In this document: in pieces, positions 28,887 to 38,100 of the stretch
Position numbering within the stretch: the stretch's first letter is position 1
How the letters are laid out: every line of letters begins with the position of its first letter
Origin: Ferroplasma acidarmanus Fer1
GTDB lineage: Archaea > Thermoplasmatota > Thermoplasmata > Thermoplasmatales > Thermoplasmataceae
Reading direction: 5' to 3'
DNA length: 64,000 bases
Assembly (NCBI RefSeq): GCF_000152265.2
Contig: NC_021592.1
Coordinates: forward strand, 186,001-250,000
Notes under the pieces: model-generated
What the model was told of the DNA's origin: nothing
The model's input: the letters and a program-made list of their open reading frames with translations, nothing else
The model's database searches: none
Made by a program: the position numbers and the translations under genes

Positions 28887-31403
28887 TTATCCCACAGCTC
28901 CCATTTTTGACATTTCGAGTTTTACGAGCCTGTTCATTTCCACGGCAAACTCCATAGGGATTTCCTTCATAATATCATCCATAAACCCTAGAACTATCAT
29001 GGATGAAGCTTCATCTTCGCTCAATCCCCTGGATCTCAGGTATGTAAGCTCATCTGTACCTATCTTTCCTACAGTAGCTTCATGGCTGAATTCTGCTGTT
29101 GGCTCATATATCTCATCATAGGGATATGTGTAGTTCTTGGAATCGCTATTTATCAACAGTGCATCACACTGTACATGGCTTTTAGCGCGCTTTGCACCTT
29201 CATTCATCCTTACAAGGCCCCTATAGGCGGTAAGCCCGTTATCAAGGCTGATAGATTTAGATACTATTCTGGATGTGGTATCCGGTGCCAGGTGCAATGC
29301 CTTTCCTCCTGCATCCTTGAATGTGTCCTTCGTTGCAAGGGTTATCTGGAGATTTGATGTGGATGCGCCCCTCCCCCTGAGGTATGATGATGGATATATC
29401 ATGGTTACTTTGGATCCCAGTTCACCTGTTACCCAGTCCATATGGGCATTTTCATCAACCCATGCCCTTTTGACAGGGAGGTTGTATACACTATCGGACC
29501 AGTTCTGTACACTTGTGTACTTTACATCAGAATTCTTCCTGGCGTATATTTCCACTATTGCGGTGTGCAATGAACTTGTGTTGTATTTGGGAGCAGTGCA
29601 GTTATGGACTGCGAATCCTTTTACCAGATAGGAATCGTCTGTTTCTACTTCCATATTGTATACAATGTCGTCATATACTTCGGCTTCCATTTTCTTTATG
29701 GGAACATAATAGTAGTTATCCTTATGCCTTACCCTGCTGAATTTTATATTCTCTGTATACTCTACGATATATTGTTCCTTTCTTTTTATATTTCTACCCA
29801 GTATTACATCGTCTGAAGCTTTTCTTATCATTATGCTGGCAAATGTGTTATTTCTCGATAACATTTCCTGTAGCTGCAATGCAAGTATTTTACTAGCCGT
29901 GCCAGCACGGATCATTTTTGATTTGCCCTTTTTAATGTACACATTGCCATCGCCCTTCAGGTAATAATCGATCAATAGTTTCTGTTTTTCCGGTGGCAGT
30001 TTCATTATTTTTTCAGAGAATGCCTTTTTGTCCGCATACTTTCCAGCATTATTTAAGCAGAAGTCTATCAGTGTTTTTGAGTATGTCGATACTGTGTAAT
30101 ATTTTTTATCTGCTTTGAATATATTCGCCCGCTCGCCTTTCTCTTTTATGATATTATACAATTCATATGCAATTTTTTCTTCCTTTGCTGATAAACCGAA
30201 TGAGAAAGACATCTGATATAAATTCAGAGATTTATTGAATGATATTGAACCTTCTGCGGTATAAAGGCCAAGGATTTTAAGCATATCCTCATCTATGGAA
30301 GCGTCATCTTCTGTTTCAACAGGCGATACGTAAACGATAAAGTCTCCTTCGCTCAATTCATCCATTCTTCTGTATTCGGGTATAGCTTCCATCAGCTTTT
30401 TTGTTGATATTTCGTAATGCCCATCCCTTATTCTTGACGTTACATCCTCTTTCTTTATACTTAGAACAGGATGTTCTGATGTTGCCCTGAAAGCATTTCC
30501 AGGTGATAATGGTGTTATTTTATACATCAAGCCACTGTATGGATGCACATATTTGCGTGTAATCTTTCTTTGATTGCCGGTGTTTGAGACTACTGAATCA
30601 TCTGTCAATAGTTCATTTATTGGCACAAATTTATCGCCCTGGCTGATCAATTCATCCTCAGGCAGGCAGCCTTCGATATAATGGACTTTTGCACCCTCAT
30701 CAGCTACAACTATAGTATGTTCAAACTGTCCGCTCTGTTCACCATTCATTCTAAAATATGTCTGCAATGGCATATCTATTGTAACGTTTTTCGGGACATA
30801 AAGGAATGACCCTCCTGACCATACAGCACCATTTAAAGCTGCGAATTTATTATCACTGGGTGGAATGGCCCTGCAATAGTAATCTTTCACAAGGTCAGGA
30901 TGCTCCTGTACAGCGGTATCAAGATCGGTAAATATTACGCCTTTGTCTTCCCATTCCTTCCTCAGGCTGCCGTAAACGCCTTCACTATCATACTGGGCAA
31001 CAGACCCTGCAAGATATTTCTGCTCCATCTGTGGTATGCCGAGTTTATTGAATGTTTCCTTGATTTTATCAGGCACGTCATCCCAGTTTTTGGCTTTTGT
31101 TTCCCCTGGCTTTGAGTAGTATGTTAATTCATCAAAGTTTATTCCTGATAGGTCTGGCCCCCATGTTGGCATTGGCTTCGACAGGAATATGTCAAGAGCT
31201 TTAAGCCTGCTCCTCCTCATCCAGTCAGGTTCATGCTTGATATCTGATATTTCTTCTACGGTCTTTCTATTCAAACCTGTTCCTGTTGAATAAACGGGAT
31301 TTATTGTATCGTGGAATTCAAAATCTGACTTTTTGTTGTGCTTTAAACTTTCAGTAAGTTTTTCTATTTCTTCATCTTTATTGTAGTCTTCCATTTTTAT
31401 CAC
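28887..31403 (-). CDS. sufB: SufB Fe-S scaffold, interrupted by an intein
   Basis: The 838-residue reading frame is SufB (482 residues) split by a 356-residue intein at residue 246. Extein landmarks are W-M-R-R-S-R-L-K-A-L, the K-A-K-N-W-D-D-V segment, Y-I-E-G immediately before the intein and C-T-A-P-K-Y-N immediately after, then the conserved S-H-V-Q-C-D core and the Y-L-R-S-R-G-L-S C terminus. The first extein residue after splicing is cysteine, and SufB needs splicing to regain its core. The ATG at 31403 overlaps the sufC stop (ATGA). As I recall, SufB inteins are known in Ferroplasma and others. Confidence 0.96.
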   Translation of the reverse strand: MIKMEDYNKDEEIEKLTESLKHNKKSDFEFHDTINPVYSTGTGLNRKTVEEISDIKHEPDWMRRSRLKALDIFLSKPMPTWGPDLSGINFDELTYYSKPGETKAKNWDDVPDKIKETFNKLGIPQMEQKYLAGSVAQYDSEGVYGSLRKEWEDKGVIFTDLDTAVQEHPDLVKDYYCRAIPPSDNKFAALNGAVWSGGSFLYVPKNVTIDMPLQTYFRMNGEQSGQFEHTIVVADEGAKVHYIEGCLPEDELISQGDKFVPINELLTDDSVVSNTGNQRKITRKYVHPYSGLMYKITPLSPGNAFRATSEHPVLSIKKEDVTSRIRDGHYEISTKKLMEAIPEYRRMDELSEGDFIVYVSPVETEDDASIDEDMLKILGLYTAEGSISFNKSLNLYQMSFSFGLSAKEEKIAYELYNIIKEKGERANIFKADKKYYTVSTYSKTLIDFCLNNAGKYADKKAFSEKIMKLPPEKQKLLIDYYLKGDGNVYIKKGKSKMIRAGTASKILALQLQEMLSRNNTFASIMIRKASDDVILGRNIKRKEQYIVEYTENIKFSRVRHKDNYYYVPIKKMEAEVYDDIVYNMEVETDDSYLVKGFAVHNCTAPKYNTSSLHTAIVEIYARKNSDVKYTSVQNWSDSVYNLPVKRAWVDENAHMDWVTGELGSKVTMIYPSSYLRGRGASTSNLQITLATKDTFKDAGGKALHLAPDTTSRIVSKSISLDNGLTAYRGLVRMNEGAKRAKSHVQCDALLINSDSKNYTYPYDEIYEPTAEFSHEATVGKIGTDELTYLRSRGLSEDEASSMIVLGFMDDIMKEIPMEFAVEMNRLVKLEMSKMGAVG
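29601..30668 (-). mobile_element. SufB intein with LAGLIDADG homing endonuclease
   Basis: The element spans SufB residues 246-601 (356 residues). Splicing motifs: N-terminal Cys (C-L-P-E-D-E), block B-like T-S-E-H-P-V near intein residue 63-68, and the C-terminal F-A-V-H-N with the next extein residue Cys. Two dodecapeptides, I-L-G-L-Y-T-A-E-G and L-I-D-Y-Y-L-K-G-D-G, carry the acidic active-site residues (E139 and D240), so the endonuclease looks intact. All residues for class 1 splicing are present. The DNA ends fall exactly on TGC and AAC codons. Confidence 0.95.
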
Positions 31404-32143
31404 TCCTTTATCCAGTCGTATCCTTCATCTTCTATTCTATCGGATACTTTGTTATCACCATTCATTACTATTCTGCCATCCTTTAACACATGGACAAATT
31501 CAGGGATAATGTCCTTTAATATCCTCTGGTAATGTGTAATTATGAGAAATCCTACTTTTTGATCATGCATTTTCTTGATTTCAGCTGATACAAGTTTCAG
31601 TGCATCCACATCAAGTCCGGAATCAATTTCATCCAGTATTACTATTTTTGGCTTCAGTATAACCATCTGTAGAACTTCAAAACGCTTTCTCTCTCCCCCG
31701 GAAAAGCCATCATTTATAGATCTTGATATAAAGGATTCGTCCATGTCAACATCTTTCATTACAGTTTTGACCATATTAAAAAATTCCTTAAGTGGCATCT
31801 TTTCATCGGGATATAGATTATTGTATGCCATTCTAAGAAAAGTAGATATTTTTACCCCACTTATGCTAATTGGATTCTGAAAAGCCAGGAATAAACCTGC
31901 CCTGGCACGTTCTTCCGGCGTGGCGTTTGTCAAGTCCCTGCCATTTATCAGGATCTTTCCGCCTGTGATTTTATAGTTAGGATGCCCTATAAGTACCTCA
32001 CCAAGGGTACTTTTGCCGGCCCCGTTAGGACCCATTAAAGCGTGAATTTCGCCTGAGTTAATAGTAAGGTCAATACCCTTTAGTATTTCTTTGCCTTCTA
32101 CTTCGGCTTTAAGATTTTCTATCTTGAGTGCCATATCTGTCAT
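31400..32143 (-). CDS. sufC: Fe-S cluster assembly ATPase SufC
   Basis: A 247-residue ABC-type ATPase that drives SufB-SufD. Walker A is G-P-N-G-A-G-K-S-T near 37-45, the ABC signature F-S-G-G-E-R-K-R near 146 is the SufC form, and Walker B reads I-V-I-L-D-E-I-D-S-G-L-D. H-Y-Q-R-I-L follows the switch histidine. First gene of the suf operon; a TATA-like tttaaata (32165-32172) lies about 25 nt upstream of the ATG, in the gap shared with the divergent SufR-like gene. Confidence 0.96.
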   Translation of the reverse strand: MTDMALKIENLKAEVEGKEILKGIDLTINSGEIHALMGPNGAGKSTLGEVLIGHPNYKITGGKILINGRDLTNATPEERARAGLFLAFQNPISISGVKISTFLRMAYNNLYPDEKMPLKEFFNMVKTVMKDVDMDESFISRSINDGFSGGERKRFEVLQMVILKPKIVILDEIDSGLDVDALKLVSAEIKKMHDQKVGFLIITHYQRILKDIIPEFVHVLKDGRIVMNGDNKVSDRIEDEGYDWIKE

Positions 32144-32247
32144 TATAGATTCATTACAAATTGGTATTTAAACATTTTATTATGTATAAAGTAACTAAAG
32201 TACATATAAGTATAAATATTAAATTAGAATATATATTTAGTGATTGT
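32144..32247. promoter_or_regulatory. Divergent sufCBD / sufR-like promoter region
   Basis: TATA-like elements face both ways: tttaaata (about 32165-32172) for sufC and gtataaatatta or atatatatt (about 32209-32238) for the regulator. The region also contains two short ACT-rich direct repeats (aagtaac.. and aagtac..). Its compactness, 104 bp, means one bound regulator could control both directions. No perfect palindrome stands out. Confidence 0.5.
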
Positions 32248-32907
32248 ATGGAAGTAATAGTTAATGATTATCTGGGCAATAGCAAAAGCACTATACTCAG
32301 TTCTCTACTATACGATGATAAAACACTCGATCAATTATCCGAGATTATGGGTATTAACAAAAATGCAGTCCAGGAGCATATCTATTATCTTGAAACACAT
32401 AATCTTGTTTCATCTTATTTTGTCAGAGCTAAAACAGGAAGGCCAAAAAAATATTATAAGTTAACAAAGAATGGAATGCAAATTTTCCCAAAACAGTATA
32501 TCAATTTTTCATCTATGCTTTTAAAAGAAGTAGAGAGAGAACTGGGGACTGTAGGATTAAATAAAATTCTCATGCGGATGGCAGAAGACATTATAAAGGA
32601 AGTTACATCAGATAACATGTCGCTAACATCACTGAACAGGGAAGAAAAACTTGAAAAAATAGGTGAATACGTTAATATTCTGAACAAGCTTGGTTATTAT
32701 GCAAAGATGGAAGTGGATCATGACACAGTTAAAATCATCAGGCATAACTGTATTTTCTACGAACTGGCAAAAAATAATAAAGACATGGTCTGTGGCTCAC
32801 TTGAAGGTTCAATGCTGCCTAACACTTCAAATGAAGGTTTCAAGCTAATTGAGAATTTTCCTGATGGGGACAATAAATGTGTTGTTGAAATTACACTTTC
32901 TCCATAA
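32248..32907 (+). CDS. SufR-like winged-helix Fe-S-sensing regulator
   Basis: From ATG at 32248 the protein has 219 residues. The N-terminal winged helix-turn-helix (D-Q-L-S-E-I-M-G-I-N-K-N-A-V-Q, then a wing K-T-G-R-P-K-K-Y-Y) is of the DeoR/ArsR-like SufR type. The C-terminal half carries cysteines spaced C-x13-C and a third near the end, the kind used by SufR to hold a [4Fe-4S] cluster. It is divergent from sufCBD, so it probably represses or activates it in response to cluster status. An upstream in-frame start at 32161 would add a segment lying over the promoter and is rejected. Confidence 0.82.
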   Translation: MEVIVNDYLGNSKSTILSSLLYDDKTLDQLSEIMGINKNAVQEHIYYLETHNLVSSYFVRAKTGRPKKYYKLTKNGMQIFPKQYINFSSMLLKEVERELGTVGLNKILMRMAEDIIKEVTSDNMSLTSLNREEKLEKIGEYVNILNKLGYYAKMEVDHDTVKIIRHNCIFYELAKNNKDMVCGSLEGSMLPNTSNEGFKLIENFPDGDNKCVVEITLSP

Positions 32908-32979
32908 TAAAATATAAAGTTTATAGAAGCTGGCAATATTGAAAAGGGTTAATATAGTATTTAGAATTAATAAGGTTAC

Positions 32980-34209
32980 ATGGGAAAAAAGCTGGTTAAA
33001 ATTCCACCATCGTTATGCGTAAAATGCCGCGGTGCAAAGATGCTATGCGGTCTTTCATATTGCCCTGTTTCTATTGTGGACAGGGTTAAAAAAGTTTATA
33101 CATTCAATGGAAATTCAATTTCAGGTTCCTCACCGCCATCGCTCTTTGTTGGCAGGTATGGCTACCCAAAAATTAATATTTATCCGTCAACACCCCCTTT
33201 CTCCGGTGATACAGCCTATATGGAGGACGAGTCAAAATGGCTTTCCACAGATTTGAATGAGTTTCTCTCCAGCAGGCTTTCACTCTTAAGGGGTGGAATT
33301 AAAATTGAAGCAACGAAGGCTTCAGACCCGGACTACAGGCTCCAGGAAATCCAGATAAGCTCATTATCATCCAGGCCTGTGGATGTTGAGATGACTGTGG
33401 AAAAATCATTTAAAGATAATGTTGTGCTTGATGAAAATATAACGCCTATGGGGCCATCATCGCCACTGAAGAGCATTAAATTCGGGAATTACCATATAGA
33501 TAACAGGATTGAAAAGATATACTATGATAAGGACCTGAAGGCAGGAAGTGGAATACTGAAGCTATATGAAAGGGGAATGGGAATTAATGGGATTTCCAAG
33601 GCCCTCAGTTCAGGTTCCCTTGGAACAGGAAAAAAGAGGAGGATAGTGCCAACCAGATGGTCAATAACGGCTACGGATAAATCAATATCTGATAATTTAG
33701 TGGAAGAGATAAAGGATTACAGGGAAATAGATGAATTTGAAGTTTACATAAGGGAAACCTCAGGCAATTTATTTATAGCAATACTGGCACCTGGTCAGTG
33801 GATGTTTGAATGGGGCGAATCATGGTTCCCGGGAAGCACATGGAATAGTTTTGGCGATTCTGTTGAAGTTGAACTTGACTATGAAGGGTATTACGGAAGG
33901 AAGACATATCCGGGAATAGGCGGGTGTTATTATTCTTCCAGGCTTGCTGTTGCAGAGAAATACAGGGAAATCAAAAGAACCGGGTCAGCGATGCTCTGGA
34001 GGGAGATATATCCCGGTTTTAATATACCTGTAGGGGTCTGGTATGTAAGGGAAAATGTCAGGGAATTGCTTAAAGGAAAGCCGGAGAAGTTCGATAATAT
34101 ACAGGATGCAATAAAATATGTTGGAAAATTTACAAAGGTTGACATAAAGGCATGGAAAGCAAAATCAAACAATTTAAAATATCTTGTGTCCAGCCTTGAT
34201 AATTACTGA
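32980..34209 (+). CDS. Archaeal DNA repair protein Nre
   Basis: A 409-residue member of the archaeal Nre family (formerly DUF650/DUF651). The N-terminal zinc-binding motif is C-V-K-C-R-G-x4-C-G-x4-C, followed by P-S-L-F-V-G-R-Y-G-Y-P and the long conserved C-terminal domain with W-M-F-E-W-G-E and R-E-I-Y-P-G-F. NreA of haloarchaea works in repair of DNA damage and contacts PCNA; a clear PCNA-interacting peptide is not obvious at this C terminus. A radical SAM gene follows by 5 nt. Confidence 0.9.
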   Translation: MGKKLVKIPPSLCVKCRGAKMLCGLSYCPVSIVDRVKKVYTFNGNSISGSSPPSLFVGRYGYPKINIYPSTPPFSGDTAYMEDESKWLSTDLNEFLSSRLSLLRGGIKIEATKASDPDYRLQEIQISSLSSRPVDVEMTVEKSFKDNVVLDENITPMGPSSPLKSIKFGNYHIDNRIEKIYYDKDLKAGSGILKLYERGMGINGISKALSSGSLGTGKKRRIVPTRWSITATDKSISDNLVEEIKDYREIDEFEVYIRETSGNLFIAILAPGQWMFEWGESWFPGSTWNSFGDSVEVELDYEGYYGRKTYPGIGGCYYSSRLAVAEKYREIKRTGSAMLWREIYPGFNIPVGVWYVRENVRELLKGKPEKFDNIQDAIKYVGKFTKVDIKAWKAKSNNLKYLVSSLDNY

Positions 34210-34214
34210 TAAAT

Positions 34215-35042
34215 ATGCCGGATAATATAAAAATAATTGAAACAAATGCAAAACATGCACTGGGTAAATCAGGAATGGCTGAGCTTGATTATGCATTTAA
34301 TCCATATCTTGGATGCTTTCATGGTTGCCGTTACTGTTATGCAATAGATATGTCACCCGCAGAAGCGGCTAATAACTGGGGGAAGGTAGTTTTTGTCAGA
34401 AAAAATATAATTGAATTACTGGAACATGAGGCAAGAACATATAAAAAGGGAATAGTTGGAATATCAACAATTACAGACCCTTACCAGTCTATTGAAATGA
34501 AATACAGAATAGTGCCAGAGGCTATAGGAATACTGGTGAAGAATGGTTTTTATGTCACCATCCAGACAAAATCACCACTTATTTTAAAGGATATCAAAAT
34601 TCTTGAAAAATATAAAAAAAATATTGATGTTGGCATTACAGTAACAACTATTAATAGAAAAGTCTCAAAAATACTGGAGCCATATGCACCTGATCCATTT
34701 AAGCGTTTAAATGCCCTGAAAAAGTTGGCTGAAACCGGAATCAGAACATGGCTTTATTTAGGGCCCATAGCCAATGGGGTAAACGACAATATAGATGATA
34801 TTGACAGGATAATAGAATTCTGTGCTTCAACAGGGACAAGAATAATATATGACTCATTTCAGGATTTTAAAGGCACCGTTCCATATATGGCAGGAACGGG
34901 ATATATTAAAACAGGGAATGAATGGTGGAATAGCTTCCGGCGAGCCATCGAAGAAGCCTGCCGGAGAAATAATGTTATATGTACATCAGAGGAGGATGAG
35001 TGGAAATATGAAGCACAGAGCAGGTTCCGGACATTGTTTTAG
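34215..35042 (+). CDS. Radical SAM protein of the SplB-like (COG1533) group
   Basis: A 275-residue radical SAM protein with an early cluster motif C-F-H-G-C-R-Y-C-Y near residue 34-42, preceded by N-P-Y-L-G. This is the COG1533 pattern, related at distance to spore-photoproduct lyase and to Rv2578c. The barrel holds T-D-P-Y-Q-S and T-K-S-P motifs characteristic of the group. It begins 5 nt after nre, so both are probably one transcript. A DNA-repair role is suggested only by that partner; the reaction is unknown. Confidence 0.86.
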   Translation: MPDNIKIIETNAKHALGKSGMAELDYAFNPYLGCFHGCRYCYAIDMSPAEAANNWGKVVFVRKNIIELLEHEARTYKKGIVGISTITDPYQSIEMKYRIVPEAIGILVKNGFYVTIQTKSPLILKDIKILEKYKKNIDVGITVTTINRKVSKILEPYAPDPFKRLNALKKLAETGIRTWLYLGPIANGVNDNIDDIDRIIEFCASTGTRIIYDSFQDFKGTVPYMAGTGYIKTGNEWWNSFRRAIEEACRRNNVICTSEEDEWKYEAQSRFRTLF

Positions 35043-35096
35043 TGCCTGGCTTTTAGAGCAGCCAACCTTTAAATAGGATTTATTCTTTTAATAATA

Positions 35097-36263
35097 ATGA
35101 CACAATTTGGATTGGATTATCAACTTAAAATTTACTTGAAAATGGATGCAGATTCTGATCTTCCTGTATCGCTTGAATCCTGGAGGTCTTCTGCCAGAAT
35201 GGCATTGCAGGATGGTCCCTGGGGATATCTCGAAGGTGCCGCAGGGTCGGAAGATACCATGATAGAAAATATAAAGGCATTTTCCAGGTATAGGATAAGG
35301 CCACGATACCTGCATGATGTAGAAAACAGAAATCAATCCATAACACTATTTGGCCGGAAACAGGATTCACCATTTATAATAGCACCTATTGGTGTGCAAT
35401 CGATAATACATAAAGATGCAGAATATGCCAGTGCAGGAGCTGCTGCTTCACTGGGCATGCCATATATACTGAGTACTGTTTCATCAACCAGCATTGAGGA
35501 CATAGCAGCAAAGTTCCCGGAGAGCGAGAAATGGTTCCAGCTTTACCCCGGAAAGGATGAAAATGTCATGAAGAGTATGGTCAACAGAGCGGAAAAAGCC
35601 GGATACAAAGTCATAGTGGTAACGGTTGACACAACAATGCTGGGTTGGAGGGAACAGGATATTAAAAATGCGTATCTTCCATTCCTGCAGGGAGAGGGCA
35701 TTGCAAACTTCATAACTGACCCTGAATTTTTGAAAATGCTTGAAACTTCACCTGAAAATAATATGCAGGCCGCAATTGAAGAGTTCCTTATGGTTTATGT
35801 CAACCCTTCGTTCACATGGGATGGCTTCAGGAAAATAAGGAGCTGGACAAAACTGCCCATTTTAATCAAAGGAATATCGTCAGAAGAAGATGTGCATACT
35901 GCAGTTAAATACGGTGCAGATGGCGTGATAATTTCCAATCATGGGGGAAGGCAGGTTGATGGTTCAATATCCTCACTGGAAGCACTTGATGAGATAACCG
36001 GTGAAAATAAGCCGGAATTTACCATACTTTTTGACAGCGGGATCAGGCATGCTGCCGATGCCATGAAGGCCCTCGCTCTTGGTGCTTCAGGCGTTCTAAT
36101 AGGCAGGCCATACTGTTATGCAATGGCAGTTGCTGGGCAAAGAGGCATAGAACGGTATCTCAATCAATTGAGGGCTGAGTTTGACCTTCAAATGGCTTTA
36201 TCAGGTTATAGCTCGATTTCTCAACTTGGAAGGCATACTATATATAAAAAATCCCCGTATTAA
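35097..36263 (+). CDS. FMN-dependent alpha-hydroxy acid oxidase/dehydrogenase (lactate oxidase family)
   Basis: A 388-residue TIM-barrel flavoprotein. The conserved W-x-Y-L-E-G-A-A near residue 44 gives the active-site tyrosine, I-S-N-H-G-G-R-Q near 282 holds the catalytic histidine and arginine, and the phosphate-binding motif D-S-G-I-R followed by G-A-S-G-V-L-I-G-R-P is present. Family members oxidise L-lactate, glycolate or similar acids; lactate dehydrogenase versus oxidase or monooxygenase cannot be decided here. ATG at 35097 has a TATA-like cctttaaata about 28 nt upstream, a leaderless arrangement. Confidence 0.9.
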   Translation: MTQFGLDYQLKIYLKMDADSDLPVSLESWRSSARMALQDGPWGYLEGAAGSEDTMIENIKAFSRYRIRPRYLHDVENRNQSITLFGRKQDSPFIIAPIGVQSIIHKDAEYASAGAAASLGMPYILSTVSSTSIEDIAAKFPESEKWFQLYPGKDENVMKSMVNRAEKAGYKVIVVTVDTTMLGWREQDIKNAYLPFLQGEGIANFITDPEFLKMLETSPENNMQAAIEEFLMVYVNPSFTWDGFRKIRSWTKLPILIKGISSEEDVHTAVKYGADGVIISNHGGRQVDGSISSLEALDEITGENKPEFTILFDSGIRHAADAMKALALGASGVLIGRPYCYAMAVAGQRGIERYLNQLRAEFDLQMALSGYSSISQLGRHTIYKKSPY

Positions 36264-36267
36264 TTTC

Positions 36268-37503
36268 TTATCTTGTTAGCCATTTTGATTGCTTCCAGAA
36301 TGTGAATAGACCGTAAAGGTTAACGAAGAAAAGTACACCAAGGCCCATTGCCCCGTATGCCAGTGTCCTTATTCTGTTCTTTGGAATCCGTATCATTATT
36401 GCTCCCACAAAAATGCTATCGCCAATAGCCCCTAGGGTATACATTATTCCATTTATTAAGGAACCTAGAATATCATGGGAATGAAGATGTAATAAATGTG
36501 CCATTATCAGGTAGTTTACAGATGAAACACTGAGATAATCAATATGGCCGAGAAATCTAAGGATAAACATGCCACGGAACAAAAATAGTATGAATCCAAT
36601 TATGGGTATCAGGTATATGTAAAACATTTCAAAGGCGTAAAACTTCCCGCCATTCTTTGTTGTTCCATCGCTCAGGTTTTTAAAGAAGAAGTACCACCCT
36701 CTTCTGGACCATCTAATTTGCTGATTTAAAAATTTCCTGGTGCCTTTTTGCGGTTCTGTTTCAACTGTAATATCATAATCTTTTATCATTTTATATTTAT
36801 TTTTAATAAGGAAGCTTGTTAATTGCATGTCATCTCCAAGGACAACTTTCTTGCCAAAAATTTTCTTATTAAGGAATTCATCAGAAACCATGAAAGGCTT
36901 TACCACATCTGTTATATACATGGCGCATCTGCCGTCCAGAACGTAAACATTTCCGTGCCTTGACATGGATTTTGATATCATTTCCGTAAGCCTTTCAATA
37001 AATTCAGATGCATATGAGATATTTGTGCCATCATTTTTAATGTGTATGTTTACACCCACTCCGGCTATGCCGTTGGAAAAATAAGAAAGCATGCTTTTTA
37101 ATGTATCTGCAGGTATTATTGTATCACTGTCTACAAACATAACATATTTCGTTGAAACGTGTTTAATCCCCTGAACCAGGGCATTCTTTTTCCCGCCTCT
37201 CTGGCTTAAATAAATAAACCTTCCTCCGTTCTGTTCGGTTATAGTCTTATAGGGTTCAAGGCTTGAATCACCTACAACAATAAACTTTGAACCCTGAAGT
37301 GCGAGTGATACTATAGCCTGCCTGAAAATTTCAACGTCTTCATTGTAAACCGGCATTACAATAGTGGCTTCATCCGGATTAACATTTGAAATTGTTTCCC
37401 CTTTCCTGTAATATGTGGAATAGTATGCATTTAACAGATAATATATAAAGGATATGACAGTAACTGCAAGCAACGCCATATAAATTATCAGGAAGAACCT
37501 CAC
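36268..37503 (-). CDS. Family-2 glycosyltransferase, hyaluronan-synthase-like
   Basis: A 411-residue membrane GT2: one N-terminal helix, a catalytic domain with V-M-P-V-Y-N-E-D near 50, D-S-D near 125, G-D-D (T-E-D equivalent) near 228 and Q-Q-I-R-W near 268, then four to five C-terminal helices. The organisation resembles processive synthases of hyaluronan or chitin oligomers. The start codon is GTG at 37503. It is convergent with the lactate-oxidase-like gene. The product, an extracellular or lipid-linked glycan, is unknown. Confidence 0.86.
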   Translation of the reverse strand: MRFFLIIYMALLAVTVISFIYYLLNAYYSTYYRKGETISNVNPDEATIVMPVYNEDVEIFRQAIVSLALQGSKFIVVGDSSLEPYKTITEQNGGRFIYLSQRGGKKNALVQGIKHVSTKYVMFVDSDTIIPADTLKSMLSYFSNGIAGVGVNIHIKNDGTNISYASEFIERLTEMISKSMSRHGNVYVLDGRCAMYITDVVKPFMVSDEFLNKKIFGKKVVLGDDMQLTSFLIKNKYKMIKDYDITVETEPQKGTRKFLNQQIRWSRRGWYFFFKNLSDGTTKNGGKFYAFEMFYIYLIPIIGFILFLFRGMFILRFLGHIDYLSVSSVNYLIMAHLLHLHSHDILGSLINGIMYTLGAIGDSIFVGAIMIRIPKNRIRTLAYGAMGLGVLFFVNLYGLFTFWKQSKWLTR

Positions 37504-37599
37504 ATGGTTACATGCTTTACATATAAATAAATATTTTTATAGTTAATGTTTAATTGCATTTATTAAGTATGATGATTTAGAGGTATGCAATCATATTGA

Positions 37600-37686
37600 T
37601 TTTGTCAGACATTAATATGATCACTTGCATCATTCTAGGTGTTCAGTTAAATTATGAATATATAATTTAGTGTTTTTGTCAGACAT
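37600..37686 (+). repeat. Pair of 13-bp direct repeats upstream of the DUF4870 gene
   Basis: TTTTGTCAGACAT occurs exactly at 37600-37612 and 37674-37686, 74 bp apart. The second copy ends just before the likely TATA element (tatttaaat, about 37696-37704) of the gene at 37727. The 74-bp pitch is close to seven helical turns, allowing a protein to bind both on the same face. Confidence 0.6.
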
Positions 37687-37726
37687 CAGGCTCAATATTT
37701 AAATAAGACAATTAGGATATAGTGTA

Positions 37727-38062
37727 ATGGAACATAAAGAGAACAATATTATGTTTATTGTTGCATATTTAATCCCATTGATAACGGGTCTTTTAGTTTA
37801 TATTCTCTATGGAAGCAGAGACAGCAAGCTCAGGTTCCAGAGTATACAGGCTATTTTACTTGGCATATGTCTTATTGTTGCATCAATAATCTTCGGAATT
37901 TTTGACATCTTTATAACAGGTGTAGGTGGGCAGGTAATTTCTGGGATATTAGACCTGATTCTTGTTCTGGTATGGCTATATGGCATATACACCGGTTACA
38001 GGGCCTCAAGAGGGATGAATGCAAATATACCATATCTATCAGATTATGCATCAAAACTTTAA
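37727..38062 (+). CDS. DUF4870 small membrane protein
   Basis: A 111-residue protein with three hydrophobic segments matching the DUF4870 (Tic20-like) pattern: A-Y-L-I-P-L-I-T-G-L, a charged loop with R-F-Q-S-I-Q-A, then two more helices, and G-x-Y-T-G-Y-R-A at the end. Function is unknown. The ATG lies about 27 nt after a TATA element, so it is leaderless. Two 13-bp direct repeats upstream may regulate it. Confidence 0.78.
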   Translation: MEHKENNIMFIVAYLIPLITGLLVYILYGSRDSKLRFQSIQAILLGICLIVASIIFGIFDIFITGVGGQVISGILDLILVLVWLYGIYTGYRASRGMNANIPYLSDYASKL

Positions 38063-38100
38063 AATAATTGCATAATTACAACTAATTTAAAAATAATATT

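Noticed and set aside
32161-32247. Longer SufR-like start at 32161
   Set aside because: It would place coding sequence over both divergent TATA elements, and the added 29 residues have no helix-turn-helix relevance.
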